From: Fonsecaea monophora | Lineage: Eukaryota; Ascomycota; Eurotiomycetes; Chaetothyriales; Herpotrichiellaceae | DNA: 64,000 nt | Reading direction: 5' to 3' | Assembly: GCF_001642475.1 (NCBI RefSeq) | Contig: NW_019173977.1 | Coordinates: 62,001-126,000, forward strand | Shown: positions 1 through 9,835 of the stretch, piece by piece | How the letters are laid out: each line of letters opens with the position of its first letter | Position numbering within the stretch: the first letter of the stretch is position 1 | Made by a program: the position numbers and the translations under genes | Notes under the pieces: model-generated | The model's database searches: none | The model's input: only the letters and a program-made list of their open reading frames with translations | What the model was told of the DNA's origin: nothing

Positions 1-638
1 ATTGTGAGATTATGCTGGGATAACCGCTGTGTCCAAACAAGGCGGTTTTCGTCCATGCAATTCTGGATCAACTGGTCGAGCTGCTCAAGGAGTGGCGTTT
101 TCCGGAAGAGGAATGCTAGTATAAGACAAGCCTTCTTGATCTCCGAGCGAGGTAAGGATAGCAAGACAACCCTCACCAGGGGAAGTGATGTTCGCCGCAA
201 GACCTCGGCCATCACTTCTGGATCATTCTGCTGGTCAAGCAGTTCACATAGTGTCTCCATTATCTGCTTCGCTCGTTTTGTTTTGCCATCATGGAAAGCT
301 TTGTGGACACAGTGATACACTTCGAACCACACATCATGAGAGAGGACGAATTCTCGCAGCGAGACAGCATTGCTTTGGGCTGCACCATGTAAATAGACAC
401 ATAGAGCGTTCGCCGCTGCAGTCATGTGTTTGTCGGCCACTCTAGGGCTAGTTGCTGTGAGCACAAGCTTGTGCCATATTTTCAGCATCCCAGAGACATC
501 CTGGGTACCATCAACATTGCCCAGTGCCGCTCTAAGAGAACCTCTTCCCAGCTCTGAAAGAAGTGAAATGGGAAGAGGAACTTCAGTACTTATGGCACAA
601 GATATGGGATCCATATGGTTGGTACAGGGACTCTCCAT
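1..638 (-). CDS. Partial helical-repeat protein (3' end off the left edge)
   Basis: One minus-strand frame is open from a possible ATG at 638 to the window edge (about 212 residues). Its text is rich in amphipathic helices of ARM/HEAT style, for example LPLVRVVLLSLPRSEIKKA and LCELLDQQNDPEVMAEVL, and reads like real protein, whereas the plus-strand frames here do not. I do not recognise the family. The 5' end is unresolved. In another frame a small ATG-led stretch begins at 697/694, but I could not join it to the main frame with a correct donor/acceptor phase. It may be an uORF or an exon spliced by signals I missed. The stop codon lies outside the window. Confidence 0.5.
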   Translation of the reverse strand, partial: MESPCTNHMDPISCAISTEVPLPISLLSELGRGSLRAALGNVDGTQDVSGMLKIWHKLVLTATSPRVADKHMTAAANALCVYLHGAAQSNAVSLREFVLSHDVWFEVYHCVHKAFHDGKTKRAKQIMETLCELLDQQNDPEVMAEVLRRTSLPLVRVVLLSLPRSEIKKACLILAFLFRKTPLLEQLDQLIQNCMDENRLVWTQRLSQHNLT

Positions 639-1016
639 CGCTTTGGGATGGTCGCAGCGCAGTTGGTGTTTTCAATATGTCTCAGGTCCTCCATCATAGC
701 CGTAGAGGCTCTCTCTTTGTGAGGAAAGTGGTGAGAACCGTCTTCATGATCTATGCACACCAACCACTGCTAAGGAGTTTTGTGGAAAAGTCGATAGAAA
801 TGGGCCCATTAACGCTAATACTAATCAGGGTTAGCTTTTAAAATAATGGGCTTCCAGCCTATCTTGGACTGATCCGCATTTCGAACATTTTCTTCCAGGC
901 GAGTTCGACTTTCTGTCCGTTCTTCAGCGCCAACCTGTAACTGTCGTCGCAACGCCTCTTATCTTCTCGAGTTCTTTCTCCCCATCTGTATTTTCTTTCT
1001 TTCGGCACAGCACAAT
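639..1016. promoter_or_regulatory. Spacer between divergent partial gene and tim23
   Basis: About 380 bases between two head-to-head genes, presumably holding both promoters and 5' leaders. The last 100 bases before the tim23 ATG are pyrimidine-rich (TTCTCGAG, TTTCTCCCC, TTTTCTTTC), as is common just upstream of fungal start codons. No clear TATA box was seen. Confidence 0.5.
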
Positions 1017-1813
1017 ATGTCTGTCTGGGACGCTTTCACAGGCAGGAAGTCCTCGAGGCAGCAATCAGAAGCCTCCAGCCAACCTCAGTCTCCTTCTCCA
1101 TCGTCTGCGTCTTCATCGTTTACACCCACCCATTTCGATCCCACGACCGCAACAGACGTATCGTCTTTTCTCGGAAGCGCATCTTTACCGGATGCCTCGA
1201 AACTTCATCCACTGGCCGGCCTAAATCAACAGACCCTCGACTACCTCACACTAGATGAATCGCAACTCTCAGACCTTCCCGGCTCCCGGTCAATATTACC
1301 GTCGCGCGGCTGGTCCGACGACTTGTGCTACGGCACGGGAGTCGTCTATCTCACAGCCTTGACTACTGGAGGCGCCTGGGGTCTGATAGAGGGGTTGAAC
1401 CGAACACCGGCATCGGCGCCTCCAAAGTTAAGATTAAACAGCGTCTTGAACAGCATCACTCGAAGAGGACCTTTTCTGGGCAACTCGGCCGGTGTGGTTG
1501 CTATGGTTTACAATGGAGTAAACTCAACCATAGGATACTATCGCGGCAAGCATGATGCCACAAATAGCATCGTGGCAGGTGCTTTAAGCGGAGCCATTTT
1601 CAAGAGTACCAGAGGTTTGAAACCGATGTTGATCTCGAGTGGTATCGTGGGCACTATTGCGGGAGCGTGGGCTGTAAGTAGTGACTCTTTCATGTGCGCA
1701 ATGCGACTCTCAGCTAACTCATATCTCAGTTGACTCGCAAGGTCGTTTTCGAACCCGGCGAACCCGCGGAGGCGAAAGAACATATTATTGCTCCGACACA
1801 CGCGAGCATCTAA
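1017..1813 (+). CDS. tim23: Mitochondrial inner-membrane import channel subunit Tim23
   Basis: Exons 1017-1673 and 1730-1813 give 246 residues. The 56-nt intron has GTAAGT donor, GCTAAC branch site and CAG acceptor, and is phase 0. Tim23 is the channel-forming core of the TIM23 translocase that takes presequence proteins across the inner mitochondrial membrane. The N-terminal ~100 residues are hydrophilic and Ser/Pro/Gln-rich (intermembrane-space receptor part). The Tim17/Tim22/Tim23 domain follows from about residue 100: four hydrophobic segments with small-residue packing motifs (LTALTTGGAWGLIEGL, GNSAGVVAMVYNGVN, IVAGALSGAIFKSTRG, ISSGIVGTIAGAWA). Its length fits fungal Tim23 (about 220-250 aa). 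The second exon adds a short charged tail, LTRKVVFEPGEPAEAKEH. It is convergent with coq11, another mitochondrial gene. Confidence 0.95.
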
Positions 1814-2281
1814 GCTAATGACCTTTGGGGATTCCCCGCTTGTATAAAACTGCCTCTCCCTAACTTGCATGCCTTCAGAGCAGTGCACAGTTGCGACCGT
1901 CCGGTGTCTATTCTACGATCCTCACTCTTCGAATGTGGTAAAGCATAGCGGGAATGGTATGATATAGGGCGTTCCAGGAGGTGGATTGTGTATGATACAT
2001 TTTGACAGACCCGTGGAAGCAAAGCCATGGATACAAGAGGTCGACGGAGACTCGTGGCGAAGGTAGACCAGGAGAGACGGATCTTTGGTTTGTCAATTGA
2101 TGTGTTGATATTGAGGAGAATTCAGTTCCTGAAAATTTTAATACACTTCCCACAACCACCATTATCTTTTCGAGTGCGGCAACTACGAATGTTGGCATGG
2201 ACGCCCTGGTGATCAAAGACCAAACCCCCAGATCCCTGGGACCTTTTGTCTATTGTACAAGTCATCAACAATGAGAATGTC
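1814..2281. other. Convergent 3' spacer tim23/coq11
   Basis: 468 bases between two converging stop codons, expected to hold both 3' UTRs and polyadenylation regions. I see no additional gene or repeat in it. Confidence 0.6.
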
Positions 2282-3219
2282 TCACAGCATCGTCTTGCGC
2301 CAGGCTTTTGCAGCCAGAGCCTCAATCGCCTTCGTATCCAAAACACCCTTCGTGTCCTCATCGGCAATGGCTTCAACCACTGCGTCCGCGACTAGGTCCA
2401 CCTTCAGAGGCTTCTCGACGGCTGCACCGAATATACCAGTTAAGCTGCCTCCGACCAGACTGTTCACCGTGCTCCCGACCATGCCAGAGGCGGCTATGGG
2501 CAGGGTAAATTTGCGGCTGTTGTCCCACAGGAACCCGGGTCTTACAAAGATGCTCCGTAGCTTGGTCATCTGGCTTGCTATTGTGTTCTCTGCTTCTCGC
2601 TTCGTGGTAATGTATCGCGAAGGAAGGACGGGCGCACCCGCGGCGGCAGATATGTAGACGAACGTGTGTGCACCAGCATTCTCAGCTTCTTGTGCCAATG
2701 CAATGGCCGAGTCTCTGTTCATCAATTCATAAGTGATCTGGCCGTCTTTTTCGCCCTTTTCTAACCCTTCGCCTGGCTTTCGATCGAGTGGATTCTTGGA
2801 GCTCCCGGCCTTGGTGGGACTGAACGCCCTGGATAGACCCGAGAAGATGGACTCCTTTCCAGAGATGACCCCTTTATAGTCTGCTTCGAGCAAGATGCCC
2901 ATCGTATGCACCACTGTATCGGCGTCCTTGAGGTGGGAGGTGTAGGTCGTGGGCTTTAGGATGTCACCTTTTGCCCAGCTTACGGACTTGGACCAAGGTG
3001 GAGGCTCTGTCGAGGAAGTTACTGAGGACCACGTCGGCTCGCCTGAGCGGCTAGAGCATTGTCAGCCATACTACACCGTCGGGTATCAGGACGCAACCAA
3101 ATAACTTACCTTATGGAAGTAACATCCCAACCTCTGGCGACGGCGGATTTGCAAATTCGCGAACCGAGAAAGCCATTGCCTCCTGCGACGACCAGCTTCT
3201 TCTTGGCAGCCTGTGCCAT
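2282..3219 (-). CDS. coq11: Coq11-like NAD(P)-binding protein of coenzyme Q synthesis
   Basis: Exons 3219-3110 and 3050-2282 give 292 residues. The 59-nt intron has GTAAGT donor, CTGAC branch site and TAG acceptor, with a phase-2 junction. The family (yeast YLR290C/Coq11; atypical short-chain dehydrogenases related to the NDUFA9 subunit of complex I) associates with the mitochondrial CoQ synthome on the matrix side. Visible features: an N-terminal Rossmann nucleotide loop GGNGFLG at residues 13-19, preceded by basic residues; DADTVVHTMGILLE in the middle; YITTKREAE and IFVRPGFLWDN further on. The strict YxxxK catalytic pair is replaced by a YITTK-type stretch, as in other atypical members. 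Length is near yeast Coq11 (277). The ATG is 256 bases from the divergent syf2 start. A non-Coq11 NDUFA9-like assembly factor is the main alternative. Confidence 0.85.
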
Positions 3220-3475
3220 GTCTGAGCTGAGCAACGAGTACATCAACTTGTTGCAGTACTCTCTTAACCCCTAGACAACCCCCTCTCACACCACCAAAGA
3301 AAATAGTGCCTTGGACTTTTTGAGAGACTCAAATGCGTCATTGACGAGGCCAGCCGGAAACGGAAGGTGCGGCGAGAGTCAGCCTCTCGACGACCACCCA
3401 ACTGGGCAAATCTCGAAACATTTTCAGGAAATGAACCAAATTTTACGAAGAGTCGATCAAACTATTACTGCCAAC

Positions 3476-4468
3476 ATGCCTCCTTCCAAGCGACGTAAGC
3501 TTAGCTCGGAGCCTGAGGAAACACAAGATCGTTCAGATGATACCAGAGAAACACAGACGAGACAAGAGCCGGACCGCGACGAGACTTTGGCAGCATCACC
3601 TACAGTCGAAGATCAGACAAATAATGATGAAGGGGACTCGACATCAAAGCCTAAAGAAGTAGCTGCGGATGGCACCTCGACTGCCACTACAGTCCCGACC
3701 AGCACAAATGCAGACCGACTCGCCCGTTTCGCGGCCCTCAAATCCCGCGCGACTCAGTCCGCAAAGTCGAATCTTGCTGAAGCCAAAGCAGAGGCCAACC
3801 GTGCAGCGATGGATCCAGCGTTGCTCGCCAATTTGAACAGACGCTCGGCGATCGCGCAGCACAACCTTCTCAAGGCAGATACGGAAGAAGAAGAGGGCAA
3901 AGGGGCTTTCGAGCGCAAGCGAGCGTGGGACTACACTATCGAGGAAAGTGAGAGATGGGACGAGAGGCAGGAACGGAAAAAGGCCGCACGGGACAACAAC
4001 GCGTTTTCGGATTGGAGCGACGAGGCTTCCAGGATGTATGATCGTCAAATCCGCGAGTTGGAGAAGAGTTCGTTGAAAGACGGTCACCGCAACCGTGAAG
4101 AATACGAACGACAGAAAGCGGAAATCATTGAAAACGCCGCACGCACCGGAGGACTGGAGATTGTGGAAATGGAGAATGGCGAACTTGTTGCCATCGACAA
4201 GGATGGCCGGTTCTATGCGGACCACGACAGTCTAGGATTCGTGGAACAGAAGCCCAAACGGGAGAATGTGGATCGCCTGGTGAACGATCTGAAGAAGGCA
4301 GAGGAAACGCGGTTCAAGAAACGAAGAGAAAGAGGACGTGACGTGGACGAAGGAGACGTCACATATATCAATGACAAGAACAAGCAATTCAACCTCAAGC
4401 TGGCGAGGTTCTATGACCGGTATACGAAGGACATCAGGGAGAGTTTCGAGCGAGGAACAGCCATGTGA
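3476..4468 (+). CDS. syf2: Pre-mRNA-splicing factor Syf2
   Basis: A single exon of 330 residues from the ATG that gives MPPSKRRKLSSEPEE. Syf2 is a subunit of the Prp19/NineTeen complex of the activated spliceosome. The N-terminal third is acidic and low-complexity (Thr/Asp/Glu). From about residue 80 to the end the Syf2 domain is clear: RLARFAALKSRATQSAKSNL, then RAWDYTIEESERWDERQ and DWSDEASRMYDRQIREL, and a very charged C-terminus with TYINDKNKQFNLKLARFYDR. The same frame is open upstream to another ATG at 3311 (55 more residues, no family similarity visible). I chose 3476 because a basic MPPSKRRK start is what Syf2 proteins usually show and the upstream part lies in the short divergent promoter. 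The longer form cannot be excluded. Confidence 0.93.
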   Translation: MPPSKRRKLSSEPEETQDRSDDTRETQTRQEPDRDETLAASPTVEDQTNNDEGDSTSKPKEVAADGTSTATTVPTSTNADRLARFAALKSRATQSAKSNLAEAKAEANRAAMDPALLANLNRRSAIAQHNLLKADTEEEEGKGAFERKRAWDYTIEESERWDERQERKKAARDNNAFSDWSDEASRMYDRQIRELEKSSLKDGHRNREEYERQKAEIIENAARTGGLEIVEMENGELVAIDKDGRFYADHDSLGFVEQKPKRENVDRLVNDLKKAEETRFKKRRERGRDVDEGDVTYINDKNKQFNLKLARFYDRYTKDIRESFERGTAM

Positions 4469-5580
4469 GGTGGATCAAAGCAAACTTGACTTTTTGGGTT
4501 TTACAAGAGTAGAGGACAAGGAAGCTGTGTTCTCCAGACCCAGTAGATTGACAGCCGGTTCCACCTTTTGGGAAGCACGCAAGAAATCATACATTTTCGT
4601 TTTCTCGACAACCCAGAAAACTACAAGTAGAGTCTATAAAACCAGCGTTCCGTTAATTTGCGCGTCCTGGACTATAGGTGGTGTGAGGAAGAAAAGAGTG
4701 GGTTTCTCTGTCGAGACACTCCGTGTATACCTGAGTAGGTTGCATACGAGGTACTCGTATTACCTAGAAGCGGAGTTGAACGCCATGTTGGGTGGGCGCT
4801 GGCGCCCTGTCACATAAGTACATGCACTCATCCCGAGTACATACAGACCTACAGACCTACATACATACTTACATGTTGTCAAACCCAACGCCGAGCACAC
4901 AGCATATTCGACACCGATTGGAATTGGCTTTTTCACTTGATTCTCCCCATCCCGCGCGAGTCTTTTGCTGTCCCTTGGTCACGACACGTCCTCCTAAGCG
5001 TAGCCCCTCCGCCTCCATATCAAACATACAGTCATTGCGAGGTACTGTACCTCATTCACGAGAGGAGATATATCAACAAGCCAAATCCAAATTCTATACA
5101 AACAACCAAGATATCCAGGTTTTCTACCTGCTAACCACTGACTGACCGTACCGTACCGTACCGTACCATCGCCGCTGACCTAAGGCGAGCGTAGCGGAGC
5201 AGCGAGCAACTTTCGGTTTCGAGCAGGGTAAAAGAACCCAGGCTTGGTCTGTGATTCTATTATCTTCTCGGCCCGACGAGTCCTTTGTGGTACCAAAATC
5301 GAGGTCGTCTCTATTTCAAGGATTGTTTCAGTCGCGCAGGGCAGGATTGGAGAGCACCTGCAAGGTCAAAGAGATCACTCTCGCACGACAGGACGAGAAA
5401 ACTCGAGCGAAATTAGGACGGCTGTACGACGCTCTGTACAAACATAGGTGAGAGGGATTGATCAACATACATAGGATCATCAGGCACGAGTGCGGCCTCG
5501 TCATCCTCACCTGTTCTACGACAGGAGCACTGCTCAGAAAGGTATCTATAGCAGCTCGCTAGCCGAACAGACATCTCGCC
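4469..5580. other. Non-coding spacer syf2 to D-amino-acid oxidase
   Basis: 1.1 kb with simple-sequence patches: a TACA/CCTA-rich stretch around 4838-4874 and four tandem ACCGT units at 5145-5167. A 66-codon open frame (5251-5451) followed by a GTGAGA donor-like site could be a 5' leader exon, but shows no known domain. It is otherwise unremarkable and presumably holds the syf2 3' UTR and the promoter of the next gene. Confidence 0.5.
5145..5167. repeat. (ACCGT)n microsatellite
   Basis: Four perfect tandem ACCGT units plus a partial fifth, in the promoter-side spacer of the D-amino-acid oxidase gene. Confidence 0.9.
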
Positions 5581-6654
5581 ATGCCTCAAGCCAGAGCCAC
5601 CAATGTCCTCATTATTGGTGCGGGCATAACCGGCCTCAGCACCGCGACTCTACTTCAAAAGCATTTCCCGTCAGCCAAAATCACCATTGTAGCCGCCGAG
5701 ACGCCCACAACAACATCTCCATCGGTAGACTATGCCTCCATGTGGGCAGGCGCCCACTACCGTCCAATTCATCCGCTCTCCACCGAACAACTCAAAGAGG
5801 AATTCAGAATGGGCGTGCGGACGAGGGATATTATGAAAGGTATCGCGCGAGACATTCCGGACTCGGGAGTAGGTTTTATGCCTGCGGTCGAGTACCTTGA
5901 GGATCCGCCCCAGGAACTTTTGGACATCACGCCCGGATACGAATATGCAGGTCCAGATGATGAGTTCCGCGTCCTACGCCAGGATGAGTTGCCAGCCGGT
6001 GTAAAGTGGGGATGTGAATATCAGAGTTATTGCATCAACATCCGGAAATACTCTCGCTGGTTGATGGATAGATTCCTGGCGAATGGAGGACGACTTGTTC
6101 GACATCGCCTCTTAAACGTAGCCGATGCATTCGACTTTGCAGGGTGGAATCGACTTGGGAAAGTGTCAGTGGTGGTAAATTGCTCTGGGAGAAACTTTGA
6201 TCATGATCCTAAGACAAAGATCATTCGCGGTCAGACAGTCCTCGTGAAGCAACAATACACCAAGACAATTACTCGGCAGAATGCAGATGGGAGTTGGATA
6301 TTCTTAATCCCACGACCGCAAGGTGGGGGGACGATCGTAGGCGGAACGAAGGAGATTGATGATTGGCATGACGCCCCTCGCTCGGAGACAAGGGCGAATC
6401 TGCTGAAGCAGTCGGTGGAGAAGTTTCCCTATTTTGTCGACTCGATAGAGAAATTCGAGGTCGTGCAAGACAATGTCGGCCGCAGACCGTGGCGGGAAGG
6501 TGGCTATCGGATTGAAATCGAATCCGTTGGACCCGGAAGAACCGTTGTCCATGGGTATGGTGCCGGCGGACGAGGCTATGAGATGAGTTGGGGCGCTGCT
6601 GAGAGGATCCTTGAGCTGGTCAAGGAGTCTGTCGGTACAGGCGCCCGGCTGTGA
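5581..6654 (+). CDS. D-amino-acid oxidase family flavoenzyme, peroxisomal
   Basis: A single exon of 357 residues. FAD-dependent oxidase that deaminates D-amino acids to 2-oxo acids with release of ammonia and H2O2. Seen: an N-terminal Rossmann loop GAGITGLS (G13, G15, G18); MWAGAHYRP; the mid-protein VVNCSGRNF, followed by IRGQTVLV, typical of the DAAO/DASPO family; the segment NVGRRPWREGGYRIE around residue 298, whose Arg corresponds to the substrate-carboxylate region; and the C-terminal flavin motif HGYGAGGRGYEMSWG. The last three residues are ARL, a type 1 peroxisomal targeting signal, fitting the known location of fungal DAAO. D-aspartate oxidase is the main alternative; the motifs seen do not decide substrate. 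The stop lies only 26 bases from the convergent yaf9 stop. Confidence 0.93.
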   Translation: MPQARATNVLIIGAGITGLSTATLLQKHFPSAKITIVAAETPTTTSPSVDYASMWAGAHYRPIHPLSTEQLKEEFRMGVRTRDIMKGIARDIPDSGVGFMPAVEYLEDPPQELLDITPGYEYAGPDDEFRVLRQDELPAGVKWGCEYQSYCINIRKYSRWLMDRFLANGGRLVRHRLLNVADAFDFAGWNRLGKVSVVVNCSGRNFDHDPKTKIIRGQTVLVKQQYTKTITRQNADGSWIFLIPRPQGGGTIVGGTKEIDDWHDAPRSETRANLLKQSVEKFPYFVDSIEKFEVVQDNVGRRPWREGGYRIEIESVGPGRTVVHGYGAGGRGYEMSWGAAERILELVKESVGTGARL

Positions 6655-6680
6655 TGGCTAAGGACCGGAGCCGTATCGCT

Positions 6681-7418
6681 TCATTTCTTCTTCACGGGCT
6701 TCCCTTCGGTCTTTTCCAATTCCTGTAGTCTCGCCTCCTCCTTTGTAAGTTTTGCTTTTTCTTCCGCAATCAATTTCTGGACTTGCTTGACAGCCTCCCC
6801 CAGGCGGTCCAGCTCTTTGCTTTCTTCTTCCCTGCTGAATTTGTTGCCAGGAGAGCTCTTCATGGGTATCTCGGCGGTGGGCGGCGCCTTGACGACTCCC
6901 TTTCCTCCTTTTCCTGCCTTTGATTTGTTCACTCGACCACCTCCCGTGAGGATCTCGTAAAAAGCCTCCACAGGTTCATTAAACAGCACCTCTTCGTAGC
7001 AGACGCTGCTGATCATTGATCTGTTGTTCTTCTGCTGTTCAATGTCCCCATGGTATGGATGTAATTTCAGACCGTGCCAAATCTGCTGGGGTTTCTCTGT
7101 ACTCTCGGGCACAAAGTAAAACTTGATGGCGATTTCAAATTCACCCCAGCCCGTCTCTTCCACCTCGAACGGAGGGCTCTCGATCATGCGAACGCTGTTA
7201 GCGTACGTGTCGTGGAGTTTGAACTGCACTTTTCGCAGCCAATACGATATGTCTTCATTGTTGATCCCACGGACAAACACTCTCCATTTGTGTGTATGGT
7301 CGGGTGGCGCGTCCTTTGGGCGGTTTTCTGGGTCGAACGGAATGGCTTCGGTGCCGTAGATGAAGGGACGATAAATCTGAACCCCACGCACGCGCTTGGT
7401 TCCAGCGGGAGCAGGCAT
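6681..7418 (-). CDS. yaf9: YEATS-domain chromatin protein Yaf9
   Basis: A single exon of 245 residues. Yaf9 is the acyl-lysine-reading subunit shared by the NuA4 histone acetyltransferase and the SWR1 remodeller that deposits H2A.Z. The N-terminus MPAPAGTKRVRGVQIYRPF runs straight into the YEATS domain (about residues 8-150): HTHKWRVFVRG, DISYWLRKVQFKLHDTY, FEVEETGWGEFEIAIKFYF and LHPYHGD are all recognisable. A Lys/Ser/Pro linker then leads to a C-terminal coiled coil (about 198-240, KELDRLGEAVKQVQKLIAEE) used for complex assembly. Length fits fungal Yaf9 (about 225-260). It is tail-to-tail with the D-amino-acid oxidase and head-to-head with the next gene. Confidence 0.96.
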   Translation of the reverse strand: MPAPAGTKRVRGVQIYRPFIYGTEAIPFDPENRPKDAPPDHTHKWRVFVRGINNEDISYWLRKVQFKLHDTYANSVRMIESPPFEVEETGWGEFEIAIKFYFVPESTEKPQQIWHGLKLHPYHGDIEQQKNNRSMISSVCYEEVLFNEPVEAFYEILTGGGRVNKSKAGKGGKGVVKAPPTAEIPMKSSPGNKFSREEESKELDRLGEAVKQVQKLIAEEKAKLTKEEARLQELEKTEGKPVKKK

Positions 7419-7799
7419 TTTGGGCGTGGCGGTGGTAATGAGATTTCGAGCGGTATTTCAAGGGCGTCCCCAGCGCAGGTCGGTGAGGCAGGCCAAATGT
7501 GACCCTCGCGGATAGGACGTCTGATTTCAGCCTTTGCCCCTCACAAGATCGGGGAACAACATGGAAGAAGAAAAAAAGAGGCCTGGTAGCGGAGTGGAAA
7601 GTCGCACGTGGTTTTCCACCAATAAGACTTGGCAAGGGGCGGGACGCGTTGATTGCGTCTCGGACAACTTCATCTCTTCACTTCAGACACCCGCCCAAGG
7701 CCTAGATGACATTGGCAGCTCCACAGAGATAAAAGACATAGTTGGAACGGCGTCTGACGAGGAATTGATGGGCAACACGCTCCTAAGGCCTTCTACGAC
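7419..7799. promoter_or_regulatory. Bidirectional promoter yaf9 / mitochondrial helical-repeat gene
   Basis: 381 bases between divergent start codons. It includes a GA-rich stretch around 7561-7580 and ATAAAAG near 7730. No further gene fits. Confidence 0.5.
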
Positions 7800-9315
7800 A
7801 TGTACGGGGGCCGATGGAGGATTGTGCTGAGGCATGAACTGTATCCGCCGGCCCTTCGTTCCCAGTCCCTACATCGCTCTTGGTCCTGCTCTACTCGACT
7901 GGCTGCAAAAAGAAGTCGACTTCCCACATACGCAAAACGGGCTACACTAAAGACTCCCGACCCAACACTCGAGAGCGTACTCAGATCGGAGGTGAAGAAA
8001 TTGAAATCGGACCTGAAATCGAGATCGGAAAAGCATGACTCCTACTATATTTCGCCCGACCTGGTCAGTGCATTGCACGGCTTGGGCTTCTTTTCGATCG
8101 AGACTGTGGTGCAAGTGCTGAGGTATCTCTGTGGGGAGCTGAAAAAGCTTCCTCTTGCCAATGCCTTGATCTCTGCCACTACACAACAGAGTATGTGGGC
8201 ATGCCGGTCGTGAGTACGTTGTTGTCTGCTGACGCCTCTCCCCATTAGGATTTCTTCAGGTATCAGAGGAAGTGCTGGGCACCGATGAAGCAGCCTTAAT
8301 GCGCGATCCACAGATTCTCCGCAAGGCATTCCATTCACTAGGTCAGAATGACTTTCACAAGCAGAACCGCAAGGGCAATGACGGCTGTGATGCCTTGCGT
8401 ATGGCGTTCTTTGCAGGAGAGACTGAAGCAGGCGTGGATGCAGCAGCAGCAGAGATCGCTTTAGGGGCTTCCTTGAGTCAGCACGAGGCTCGTCTGTCAC
8501 CACGAATTTTCGACTATGTCAAAGCCAAGGCGTTCGAAAGGAACGATTGGCTTGCAATATTACTCTACTTGGATGAAATGTCGAGGAAGACAGGCACCGA
8601 AGCAACAGCAAGAGAGAGTTATCAGCTTGCCAAAGACTTAGTCGCCATAGTCGAACCGAGCAAATACCTTCGAACGCAGAACTCGTCTCTCTTACAACCT
8701 CGCAACCTGCCATGGAGGGTTCTTCATGATGCGGCCGAGTCCTATTTGTCTTACCTTGGTGAAGGTGCCGAATATGATCAGGTGCAGTCGGATCTTGAAA
8801 ATGCCATTCGGGATGGACTTTTCAAATACTCCGATGTTTCAGCGGTTCCCTTCGCATTGCGTCAACCAGGGGTGACGGAAAAACATTCCAAGGAGTGGAT
8901 TGAGCTCGCGACGCAATCTGCTAGCGTTGGCGATGCGGATTCGTCCCTGCAACTAGCATTCTACTATCTCTCTAAAGACGGATGGCGTCCTCCAGAGCCC
9001 AACAAGAAACCTGGAGAATGGACCGGCATTGAGTGGCTCGGTGTCAGTGCCGCTCTGTCTGCTCCCGAAACGGGGCCCATGGTCGCAAAGTATCTCGGAT
9101 TGGCCCACCTGTTGCGCGAACACGGGTACGCGGACGAAGGCATGTCGTGGATTGACTTTGCAAAGGAGAGTATGGGCGAGGCGGGGCTCGATCCTGACAA
9201 CACATGGAACAACTATCTCAGCGAATTCCAGCTAGCGTGGAAAGACACGGACGAGTCCGAATCCCTGAAGAAGTACGAAAAGTCCAGTGAAGAGTTTCTC
9301 GGGCAGCTGGAGTGA
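7800..9315 (+). CDS. Predicted mitochondrial helical-repeat (TPR/Sel1-like) protein
   Basis: Exons 7800-8190 and 8249-9315 give 485 residues. The 58-nt intron has GTATGT donor, CTGAC branch site and TAG acceptor, with phase 1 restoring AGA. I do not recognise an exact family. The first ~50 residues are rich in Arg/Ser/Leu with almost no acidic residues (for example RSQSLHRSWSCSTRLAAKR), which fits a mitochondrial presequence. A charged helical part follows (LRSEVKKLKSDLKSRSEK), and the rest is alpha-helical with pairs of helices resembling TPR/Sel1 units (WLAILLYLDEMSRKTGTEA; SLQLAFYYLSKDGWRP; KYLGLAHLLREHGYADEG). The start at 7800 is the only ATG in the frame of exon 1. An extra 5' exon is possible. 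Role unknown. Confidence 0.8.
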
Positions 9316-9751
9316 GTCTAGCAAAGTGGAAATGAGGCACATGCCTGATGTGGCAGTCGACAAGGCCAAGAGACTTTCCGTCCTTAAGGTCTATAATTTG
9401 TGGTAGAGGGACGATCGCGCTCGTGACAGCCTGGCTTGAACCTGCACAGCCAACGTGTTCACTCGCAGCAAGCCACGGCGACGAGGATTTGGAATTGCAT
9501 GTGCGTTTGATCCAGCCCTCGGTATCCACATGCACGTCGAACCAACCCCTATGGGATATGAGCGACAGAGCCAACATCAGCCCTGTCTCGATGGTTCAGG
9601 AGAGTACTTGCATGCCACACCATTGCCTGCATAGGCACCCAACCAACCATCTCAGGAGGATGTCGTCTTGGTAGTTGGTGGCTGAGGTTGAGGCTCTCGC
9701 GGATACGGTATCCTCTTGGACCGAACCCTAATACCTACCACCGACATATAC

Positions 9752-9778
9752 CTAGTGACCTAGTGACCTAGTGACCCA
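9752..9778. repeat. Tandem CTAGTGAC units
   Basis: Three head-to-tail copies of the octamer CTAGTGAC in the spacer downstream of the helical-repeat gene. Confidence 0.85.
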
Positions 9779-9824
9779 GCTAGGCACCTACCCTGCCTAC
9801 CCTACCGTGTCTGTGACTTTATCT

Positions 9825-9835
9825 GTACCGAGTAC
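9825..9835. repeat. Dispersed motif GTACCGAGTAC, copy 1
   Basis: Exact 11-mer, intergenic. Its flank matches the 21092 copy over 16 bases (TGTACCGAGTACATAT). Confidence 0.8.

Noticed and set aside
590..690. Short ATG frame (MMEDLRHIENTN...) as first exon of the left-edge gene
   Set aside because: No donor/acceptor pair I could find joins it in phase to the helical-repeat frame.
5251..5451. 66-codon frame before the D-amino-acid oxidase
   Set aside because: Ends in a donor-like site but matches nothing, and the oxidase already has a complete N-terminal Rossmann start at 5581.
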